Position numbers and translations under genes: made by a program. A DNA stretch of 64,000 nt from Neocallimastix lanati (nom. inval.) (Eukaryota > Neocallimastigomycota > Neocallimastigomycetes > Neocallimastigales > Neocallimastigaceae), in assembly GCA_016946835.1 (NCBI GenBank), contig JACVTC010000045.1, positions 156,501-220,500 on the forward strand, written 5' to 3'. The notes under the pieces were generated by a model. That model worked only from the letters and a program-made list of their open reading frames with translations, ran no database searches and had not been told where the DNA came from. The first letter of the stretch is position 1, and each line of letters starts with the position of its first letter. Shown here one piece after another: positions 12,501-24,500 of this stretch.

Positions 12501-15500
12501 TAGTGAGAACAAGAATTGTTTACCTATTAAAAACGAATTGAAGAATTATGGTTACTACAAATCACCTTACAGTATAAAACCAATTGTTTGTAATGATAAA
12601 GGTTGTGGAATAGATAATATTGAAGTATCTTTCAGTGAAAAAGAAATTATCTATACATATAAAGAAGATGGATTTGCCGGATTGACATATCCTGTCATAT
12701 CGGAAGCAAGCAAAATGAAAATAGGATTATTAATTAAAAGTAATTATATTTTGTTATCTGGTGATAAAATTGCAACAACTGAAGCTTCTAAATTCATTTA
12801 TCTTTGTAGTGAACAAATTGGAAAGTGTGAATTGAAAAATGATTATGGAGAAGATAAAATTCCATATTCTGGATGGTATGTTAGTGGCGATGGAATTAAT
12901 CAAGCGTATAAATGTGCTTCAGGAATGTGTAGTGTGGTTCAAAAACTTTCAGGAACATGCTCCAATTATGGTGATTTGATTATTGAAGCAAGCACCGGCT
13001 TATACAAAATATGTGATAATAAAAGTAAGCCATCTGGACTTATTGAAAGCTCTGGTACTATTAAAACTATTTCTATAGAAAAAACTGCGAAGAACGCCTT
13101 CCCTGATGCACAAAATGTTATTTTAATTAATGATAACTCTGTGTATGGTATTGATAAAGTAGATTCTACTGAATCTAGTGGTAGCAAATTAGTAGTTAAC
13201 AGTAGCTATGTTATTACTGAATGTACTAGTGCAAGTAATCCATGCCCTAACAATTTAGTTGTAGATAGTTATTGCTTTGGAAAAGGTGTTTTAGCTATCA
13301 AAAAAAGTGATAAATGTGAAAAAGGAAAAAATACAGCTATTTTATTAAATGGTGGAAAAGAAGCTGAGGTTCAAGACATAGGTATTGGAACAAAAATGTA
13401 TTATTGTGATAAAAATGAATCTTGTCGTGCTACAAGTGGCTACTATCTAAAAGGTGAAAAATGGTATAGATGTGATGGAACTAAATGTAATCCTATAACC
13501 CCTAACCTAACCGGTTCAGATTCAATTGGTGATATAAATGGAAGTAACCAATTAGTATTAGGTAATAATAACTTTGGAAATACTAGTAATAACCCTAACC
13601 CTAGTTACTATTATATTAACGGAAATAGTAATTTCCCAGGAACTGAAAATATAAAATCCGTTCTAATTGAAGCTGGAAAGAATTATTTTGTTGTATTTAA
13701 GGGAGAGGGTTATTACCTTATTAATCAAAGTAATGAAATTGAAAATACTGATTATTACGGAAATCTCGATGTTTCTAATGTTAATGAAGGGGAAAAAACA
13801 AGAAGGGATTCTAATACTGAGAATAAATTATATTTCTGTAAAAATTCAGATATGAGTTGTTCTTTAAATGAGAAACCATTAGACGGATATTATCTGAATG
13901 GAGATCAGCAAAATATTCCAAATCAAAAGGAATATTTAGCCCCGATTGTTTGTTCAAATGGAAATTGTATTATTGCTGGCAGTGAATCTGATACATTTTA
14001 TCCAACATCTATTACAGAAAAGGAGAAGGGTTATAGAAGCATTATTTATGAAACATCATCATGCAATGAAAAAACAATTGGAAGATTAATAAGAACAAAA
14101 GATAAAAAGACATTGAAGTTATGTATAAGTAAAACTCAGGGTGAAGGATTTAGTAATAATGAAAAATACTTTGTTATGAGCATCACTTCAGGTAATAAAT
14201 TTGGAAGTATTGCGATCAGTAACAATGAAAAAAATTTAAACGATAAAGCAAATATAATTGTTCGTATTGATAACATGTCAATGACACAATATGTGAATAA
14301 AGGATATATCCTTTACAGTACCCAAAGAGATATACCAAATGTTACATCAAAAACAGGAACTCTTTATTATTGTGATGAAAAATCATATCTAGTAGATGAT
14401 GAATTAGAAACTGCAACAACTGTCCAATGTAATGAAGTGAGTGGAATTAATAGTGGTTGGTATTTCAATGATAAATTTAAAGATAATCATTTCATTGAGT
14501 GTGCTAGTAATAATTGTAAAATTGCTGAAGCCCAAAAAATTAGTAACTGCACCTCTAGTGGATCATTAATTTATAATGATGAAAAATTTAAGCTTTGCCA
14601 GACGATGTTGAAGCAAGTTGAAGTAGGAAAAGAAAGTTATAATGCTATAATGAATGTTTCAAATATGGCTACATTCCCTAGTATTTCAGCCAATAATACA
14701 GAAATTATTGTATCTGTTAATCCATACAATGTAACTAGCATAAAATGGAATTCTTATAAGATTGTTAATCCCGAAGATATGAAAATTATCGATAAAGTGA
14801 CTAGCGATAATACTATATTTACCGAAGCTGGTATATTATATAAATGTGAACAAACTGGATCTTGTGATAAAATCGAATTACCAAATAAAAATTGGTATAT
14901 AAAGGCAAATATGACAGGTATCGCTACCGAATTAATTTATTGTAAGGGAGATAGCGGAAGTAATTGTGTGGTAAATGTTAAACCGTCAGTAGGATTTTAT
15001 GTATCTTCAAATAAAGCAAAGCCAATTATACAATGTATACAAACCGGTCTTGAATTGGATGGTATTGTGGATACAGAAAATAATCCTGTAATTTGTAATG
15101 AAATGGATTACTTTGAGGGATGGATGTTGAATTCAAAGGTTAGTGTGGATATATTAGAACATAATGCAGGAGATATAATTAAATGTACTAGCGAAAATGG
15201 ATGTATAGAAAAGAGTAGTGAAGAAATTGGTAATGGTTGGTATATAAATGCTGGATATAACTATGGTTTGAGTAAATTAACGAATTCAACGGATACAAAT
15301 AATTTCTATCCATTATTAAAATGTACAAAAAGTGGAGGTTGTGAGGTATATAAAGAAGAGATAGGAAAAGAATGTAAGAAGGGTGGTGAAATTGTGAAAA
15401 TAAGTGGAAAATATAAATTATGTAAATCGGCAAAGACTACTAATTTTGATGGATCAGTAGATTTTGAGAAAGTTACTGGTTCTGAAACTCAAATAGTTCA

Positions 15501-18500
15501 AATAGCTAATTATGGCGATTTTCCTGATGCAGATTCCTCCACAGGATATATATTAGTAAATATATCAAAGAATGAAGTAATTCAAAATATTTATGATGAT
15601 GAATTTGATCACTTTGTTCTGAAGGATAGGTTGATGTACAAATGTAATAAAGGTGTATGTAGTTTAATATCTGATGATAATAGTAATGATAAGACTGTTT
15701 ATGAAGAGCTTTCAAAGACTTTGTATACTGGAAAATGTAGTAATTCAAAATGTGAGTGGACTAATAAATATAACAAAGAAGAAATTATCTTCCTTGATAG
15801 TGATCGTAAATTGTTTACAAATAATTCAGCAAATGAAAAGGATATTACTGATATTAGTTATGTTTATAAATGTAAGAAAAGCTCAGTGTGTATTATAATA
15901 TACGATAAAGTACAAGAAATTAGCCATAGAGGTTACTTTATTAATCCATATCATTATGATAATAATAATAAAAAAGAAGTAAAAACATTATATAAATATG
16001 ATGAAGGTAACTGGAGCATTGTCGAAAGTGAAACTAAATGTTCACCATATAATTCGAATAATAATATATGTTATATTTCTTATTCTGATGAGAAGTTTGA
16101 AGACGAATTAGATGAAGATGGTAATATGGTGAAAGCGGGAAATATGTGTGAAACTAGTAATGGAAAATATTACTTTGCATTCGAAGAAGTTAATACTGGC
16201 ATTGACAAAATTAATTGTATATTGATGCCTACCGATTCAACAGTGAATTATTATAAAATTGGAGACGAAGCGTATGTAGTAGATCAATTTAGTGCTTATA
16301 ATTTAGATTTAACAAACTACATTAATTCTATAACTGAAAATATTATAACAAAAGAATTTATGGATGTCTTTGAAGCTGGAATTTATCGCGAAAATACATT
16401 ATTCAATGGAGATAATACGATTACATGTAATGGGGAAATCTGTACTGCTTCAGTAACGGCAAAATGTAACTACAATCACCAAAAAGAAAAATGTAAGTTG
16501 ATATCGGGATCTGTTAATGCAGGTCAAACTTGTGTATCTACAGAAACTGGAATAACGTATATTGCTCTTGAAAAATTGAGTTCGGCCGAAGGTAAATGTG
16601 TAAGATATAATGAAGAAAGATATTATTATCCGGATGATCCGGAAAATGATAAATTAGTGGTAAATAGAGAGACACAATGGAAGTATTATCCAATTGATGG
16701 AAGAATGTATAAAATGAATAGTAATGGTGATGTATTATTCCTTGGTGAAGGTGTATACATAATTGATAACGGTAATTATTCCGTGGCATTTGAAGATGAG
16801 AGTCATGCAATTTCAGTTACCAGTGATAGTATTTATAAAGTTTATGTTTGTAACAGCGAAGGATGTAAGCAAAAGAATGAGTGTAATAATGGCAAAGATA
16901 TCGAATATATATATGATAAAATAAAAAGTAATGTTGTTGTATGTAATCCTGAAACGAATACAATTACTAGAACGCGAAATCCTGGATATTATTTGAACAA
17001 ATCATCAAATGATTTAATTAAATGCTATGCAAATGGTGAATGTAAAGAAATAAATTCGAAGGCTGGTATGGAAGGTTATTATTTGAATGAAGGAAATGAA
17101 AAAATGATTATTGCTTGTAAACGTGATGGAGATAAATTTGCTTGTGTTGAAGAAAAATTAATCGAATGTACATTTAAAGAAAGTGAAAGTCTTTGTTCTG
17201 CCTCAATTGATTTATATAGAAATAGTTATTGTTACTACAGTGTCATTGATAAGGTATTAGGAAAAATTGAAAAACTAGTTTATGTTGAGAATTTCATCAA
17301 AACTGGAAGTGAAGGAAGATGTATAACTGGAAATGATAATGAGTACTTTATTCATTACAAAAAATCTAAATTTATGGGTCATGAAGAACATTCTGATCTT
17401 ATTAAAATAAGTAAGGAATCTATTGTTAGTATTTTTGAGCCTGAAATTGGTTATTACATTATTGATACCAAAGAAGGAAAAGGTATAACTAAAAATACTG
17501 ATTTGAAGAAAACTCGCATGTATGTATGCAGAAAGAATAAATGTACAGAAGAAAGAGCACCGGTTAATAAAGAAATTTATATTAACAATGCATCAACTGA
17601 AAAATTAGTGTATTATGATGGAGAATCAGAACCATATATCGATAGCTTAGGTAACAAATGGACTTCAGGAACATGGAAAATTGTAAAGCATAAATGTGAA
17701 GTTAATTCCGTTAATACCAGTCTATGTAAATTAGATGATGAGGTAAGCATTGGTAAAGGGGATCTTGTTTATGTTGTTAAAAACGATGAAATTGAAATTT
17801 CAGCTCTTATGGTCGAAGGAAGTATTACTGTTAATATTAAAAATATGGAACATTTAAAAAAGAAGACATTCATTGAACTAAATAATAGTTATAATGGTCT
17901 TTATCTTTATAAACAAGATATGAAATCTTTTTCTTATAAACCTGGAGGAAACTATTATTTAAATAAATATGGCGTTGAAAATGAAGACGGTGAAAAAGAT
18001 TATTATAACTTTAACTTAACACCTTATAAGTCTACTGTTAATATTACTTATTCCAAAATTGGAGAATATATGAATAGTTATAGCATACCATATAGTGAAG
18101 GTTATTTCATAAATAACGCAGATATTGATAACGAAGGTGTTGTACTTCAGTATATGCTTATACCGAAGAAAAAGAAACCTGAAAATGTTAGTCAAAGAAG
18201 AAAAAGAGAAGGAGATGATGATGTTGAAGATGTAATTAAAGCAGTAGTTAATAAATGCACTAGTAGAACTAAGAATATTTGTGTTAATACTGAAGATGGA
18301 AAGATCGCAAGAGGATCACCATGTGTTGTTACTGAAGGTGATTGGAAAGGACTGTATTTAGCTATTGCCGATATAACGAAGTCCTCTTCAACAACCAACT
18401 GTGTTAGATATGATTCCGGTGTAAGTAATGTATGTAATTATAATTCCGAAAAAGGAATCTGTACAAATGCGGTAGATGGTAAAGTTTTAGGAGAAAATGA

Positions 18501-21500
18501 AAGATGTATTGTTAATGACGTCAAAATTGGAGGTATATATAAAGGAGAAGAAAATAAGAAGAACGGAAAATGTTGGAAAATTTGGGATAGTAATGATGTA
18601 TCGTATAAATCATATCAATATATTGGTAATGGAAAAGATACAAAAGCATATTTGTTTGGTTCACTTTATGAAAATGAATTAGTAGAGATTGGAAAAGAGA
18701 AAATTAGACCATTTAGACATGATATAAGCGAAGTTGCCAGTTCAAATTTGGAAAATCGTAATGGAATTGAATATGGATACTTTATTTTTGATGATGGAAA
18801 AACCGATGGAAAGTCTAAATTTATTTTAAACACTCAAAAGTCAGGAACTGCTTATAAATGTGATTATGCAACTGAAATTTCAAAGGAAACAGAAGAAATG
18901 GTGGTAACGGGTTACACATGCGAGACATTTACAAAAGCAAGTGGTTATTATTATGGTAATATTGAAGACTTTAGATCTATTAGTAGCGTAGAGTATCCAA
19001 TAGGAGGAAAGGTATACTTCGGTAATAATAATAAATGGAAATTGGAGGATACAAGAGGATATTACTTCTTTAATAAGAATTATTTACCAGCTAGGAAATA
19101 TAAAGAACAAGAAAGTGAAGTTAAAGATGATGTATTTGTGAGTGTAGGAATTGGTAAAGCGAAATTTGAATATAATGGTCGTTATTTGAATAGCGCAGTT
19201 GGAAAGAACGATAATGCGGTTTTAATTGAATATACCAAGCCAGATGAAGATGATTTATATGGTGACAATTTGAATAACTTTTCAATATCTGATAAATTAA
19301 AATATTGTAACATTAATAATAAAGATGGATCCTGTTCCTCCACAAATGCGGAAGATCCATTAAGTCAAGGTGACGCATGTTACAATAACAAAGATGGAAA
19401 ATTGTATATTGTAGATATTGAAACTGTTACTGAAGGTGAGGAACAAACGACTAAAACGGTATGCTTTACAGGAAGTGAAATTTTGAAGTATAAATTTATA
19501 AATAGTAAATTGTATCAACTAGATGGTCTTTCCGTTCAAGAAATTGATAATAGCGGATATTACATATTAAATGAGAAATTAGAAAGATTTACGAGTAATT
19601 ATCCTGAAGTTCCTTACAAGATAATAAATTGTAGTGAGGGAGGTTGTACCGAATTGTCAGATAAATTAAACTTTGATCAAACGGTAATGGTAAATTTTGC
19701 TCGTAATAATACTGATAAAAGAATATCTGAACCAATATTTTTACGATACTATAATGAAGACGTGGAAAAGTTTATGGATTTAAAAGATGATTATAAATGT
19801 TATTGTTTGAATGAGGAATATCATGTTCCAATTACAATAGCACAAGAAATCGATTATTGTATATACTCTCATGGAAATTGTGGTAACAATTCAATTAAAT
19901 TAAACTATGCTAGTGCAGGAGAAAATATGATACTAGAGGGTTATGATAATTCAATTGATAATTCGTACTCGTATAATAAGGAATTAGATGCTATACAATA
20001 TAAGAATGAATACAACTTAAATTCGGAAAGAGTCTTCAAATATATTAATAATCGATTATACCTTTTGGAAAGAAGACAAATAACAAGAATTGTTGATGAA
20101 GGTATTTATTTGATGAAAGATGGAAAGGCATTTAATAGTACAGAATGGACATCATTCAGCGGCAATAGTGAAATTTGCTACAATAATTATGGTGGTGGTT
20201 GTAATGCTGATAAGATGAAAGAATATCGTGGATATAAATATAATCTTAATAGAGCTATGAGGGAAGATACTATAGTAGAATACGATGATAAAACTGATAT
20301 GTGGAGAACTGTAAGAGATGATGGTTTGTATTTCTTCTTTGAGGACGAATACGCTATTAACAAAGAAGACCGCAGAGTAGGTGTTGTTTATCAAATTGTT
20401 AGTGGTAGAGTAAGGAAAGTATTTGATAAAAATAATGATTCCCTAAAGAATAATGGATTTAACATATTTAATGATTTAGTAGTTGAAAGAAGTGCTAATG
20501 GATGGGAAGATGGTATTGTTGCTGTTGAAAATGTTGAAGTACAAGGAAGTAAGAAGTGTAAAGCTATTGAAACAGGTGAACTCATTGAAAATGATGAACT
20601 TTGCTATTCAAGCGAAAAAGGATTATGTGTTGTAAAGAGTTCATTCAGCGACACCATAGTGAATGACAATAACTGTATGTTTGGTGATAATGAGAATTAC
20701 TTCTACGTTATTGGAAATAACTTGTATATGACTAATGATAAAAGTTACCAAAAAGTTGTAACTAAAGGAATGTATGTCATCGATAGTGAGAACAAGGCAT
20801 ATGATAACAAGAAAGAAGGACAAGCTAGTGCTTACAGCTGTGATGAAGAAAAATGTAGTATAATTGACAATTTAGAAAGTCAATATTACTATAACAGTGC
20901 CAGTAATAATGTATTATATTATAATTCAGAAAACGAAACATGGAAAAAAGAAGTTGACGAAAAGAAAGACTTCTTCTTCAATGAAAATGGCTATCCAGTT
21001 AATGGAAATGAAGAAGTGGAACACTATATCTATGAAAATTCGAAAAATATATTTATAAGCATGAGTAATCCAAGTAAAAATATTTTGGTTTACTACGAAA
21101 TGAATTGGGATACAGGAAATTATGAATATAAGGTGAATGAAGTGCCATCATGTACTGTTGAAAATGGAATAATAAAATCATCTGTTAAAATGGAAGCTGG
21201 TGATTACTGCATGGATAATGGTAGGATTGTATTTATTAAAAAAGAAAAAGAATTAGAAAAACGTCAAGAATCAGAAGAGAATGTTGAATATTTATACGAA
21301 GTGGTAATTTCAGATGAAAATGAAAAAGTACTTAAATATACATATAATGAAGTAACAAATGAAATAATTATAATTGGAAATAATGGTGTAAACAAATATA
21401 ATGTTAAAGATTATGAAATTGAAGGAATCATAATTGTGAACAAAGAAACCTCCATACCAATTACTAGTACAGAAGGAGAAGACGCAATAGTATACAACTG

Positions 21501-24500
21501 TGATAAAAAGAAATGTTCAATAATAGATGGAAGCAAATTTACTGAAGGAAAGAGATACATTAATTGGTTTGGTAAAGAGAAATTACTGAGATTCATGGGT
21601 AATGGAAAATGGAAAGTGGAAGATGAAGCTGGTTATTACTTCTTTGATGAGAGTGGAAGTATCAGTGTCGGATTGAATGTTGCTCCAATTATTGCGTTTG
21701 AAGTGTATGAGAAGGATGGCAAAATGGTTCAAGAGAGCATAATAAATAATAACATAATTGGTTTCTTCTTAAACAAGGCTTCCAACAATAAGTACATGAT
21801 TAATAATAATAGTAATTACTATTCCAAAGGAATGGAATTACATGCTTGTAATGTGACTGTAATTGAAGATGGTGTGTTGTGTAAGACAACTAATGAGACC
21901 ATTACGTACGAAAAAGGAGATTATTGTTACCAATCCAAAACTAAGCAAATCTACTTGTTATTAGATGATGCCACGAACACAGCGGAAGAAGCCAATTGTA
22001 TTGCTGGTACAAATGAAAAGCCAAAATACATTGAATCAAGTGAATTCGGAAGTAAGCTCAATGGTACAGAGGTCTATGACCGATTAATAGAGTTGAGTGA
22101 AGACGCCATACGTATTGCTAAGCCTGGCTACTACATTGTCGATGGAAATTACACACTAACCGATAATAATAATGATGAGGATGCTGACATCAATATCTTC
22201 AATTGTAGTGATACTAAATGTGAAGAAGTAAGTATACTTGATGAAGAAAAGATAATTACCAATGATGGAACGATATACCAAATGGATGAAGAAAATAAAT
22301 TACAAAAGGTTAATAATACTGGTATTTACTTCTTCGACTCCAACGGTAATGTATGTAAGGATGAAGAAAGTGAAGTAAGTAAGATTGTTGAAATAACAGA
22401 GGAAGGAAACAAGGTATTGGAAGAAGATGCTTTGGAAGAAGGTGTATACATTAACGCAGGAGATAAGAATTCCGTTGGTATATATAAAGATAAAAAATGG
22501 TCTATTAAATCGGTAGGCTGTACCTACGTTGAAAACACTGGAAGCTGTACCAATGACGATATTGAATTAGACGTTGGAAGTTACTGTGTTGTTAGTGATG
22601 AAAAGGAAAGCAAGCTCTATATGATATATGAAGTGAAGGAAGATCTGAAGAAGTGTATTCCAGGTAATGAAGAAAAACCCTTGTACATTAACAATTCCGA
22701 AGGTGACTTACTGATGGTGAAGGCCAAGAGTGTTAAGGTAGTAAACGACGAAGGATACTACATCTATGACAGTAAGACCTATGAAGCCTTAGTTTCGGAA
22801 GAAGTAGTTCCAAGTAAGCTTATACACTGTGATGGTGATAAATGTAGTGACGATAAGCCATCCATCGGTAGTTACCTTAATAGAGCACCAGTTGAATTTA
22901 ATATCGCTCAATATGAAGACATTGAAAAAGAAATGGCAAAGACCATCAGCAAGAGCTGTGATGTCAGTGGAGAAAAGTGCACTACTAGTGAAGGTAGTTT
23001 AGTAGCTGGTGATGTATGTATCTATTCAGAAGCTCTTTACCTTGTAGAAAGTGACAGCAAGTGTTATAAGGTTGAAAATAATAATGTGAGATACCAATTT
23101 ATTTCTGGAAAACTCTACATGTTAACGATGGACTCTGTCATTCAAGAATTTAATGGCTACTACTTCATAAGTAAGGATAATCGTGCTATCATCAAGAAGA
23201 AGGATTACAGTAAGGAGGGTGTTGTAGCTTACCTATGTAGTAATAAGGGTGACTGTTATGAAATACAACCACACCCAGGACGTCTCTATCCTGATTACAC
23301 CACTAAGAAGGGTAACAACTTTGCCGTGGTGAAATACGATCCAAGTAAGGTTTCAAAACGTGATGGTGGCAGTAGTGGATATGAAGCACTTTCTGAAGAA
23401 GGTATATTCCTATTAGATGATGGTATATATGCCGAATGTGAATTTGATAATAATGATGAAATTTCATGTCATGAAATTGAGAAGACTGGTACCTACAAGA
23501 GTGATGTCGATGAATCAGGCGAAGGCACATTGATTAACTGTACGAAGACTGAAGAAGGAGCAGTTGAATGTCTTCAAGTTACTAAAGGAGGTTACTATGT
23601 TGTTGAGAATGAATTGATGTTATGTACACCAAATGAAGATAAGAACCAATTGGTATGTTCTAGTATGGATAAAGAAGGTTACTTCCTATCCAACTCGAAT
23701 GGTGATCTCTTTGAATGTATTGAGAAGGTGGAGTCTGCTGAAACTGCAAGTATAAGTAGTGTATATGAAAAGTTGAATGTAGCTATTGCAGAAACTATTG
23801 TCATTGACGAAAGTCAAGCAGGTATAGAAAATGTTACAAAAAGAGAAGAACCAACCGATGAACAAAATGCTAATGGAGAACCAGCCGATGAACAAAATGC
23901 TAATGGAGAACCAGTTGATGACCAAAATGCTGAAGTAGAACCAAATGAACCTGAACCTGAAGTCAAGCCTGAACCAAAGGATGTTGAATGTAGTGTGGTG
24001 AAGTGTGAAGAAGAAGGTGAATTAATTAAATTGGTGGTAGATGATGAGGAAGGAGAAAAAGAAATATACTTGTGTAAGTCCACAAAGGAGGATAAACCAG
24101 AAGAGGATACAAATGCTGAAGAGGAAGAAGAGGAAGAACTTAAGTGGGTTGCCCAAGGTGAATGTGAGTCCTATGTCAAATTAGGTGAATACTACAAGTG
24201 TGAAGAAGAAGCTACAGATGAATTGGAAGTTGTTGTCCCAACGCCAAACAAGGAACACACTTCCACTGTAGATAACTACACTCCGACAACCACGAAATCA
24301 GTAACTACCTCAGTAACTACAGGTGGTGCTGAGGAAGTTCCTACCACCGCTACGACAGCTACAAGTATATCTAGTGATACCGATGATAAACCTACAGGTG
24401 GTAAGACGAATCATTCAGCTCCTACAGGAGCTACTACAAAAACAAAAACTGGAGACAAGGCTTCCACTTCTACTACTTCTACTACCACTAAGACTTCAAC

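Noticed and set aside
15188-16810. Minus-strand His/Tyr-rich frames inside the giant gene
   Set aside because: Their odd composition is what the complement of this A/T-rich coding frame gives; the + frame is continuous and has clear repeats.
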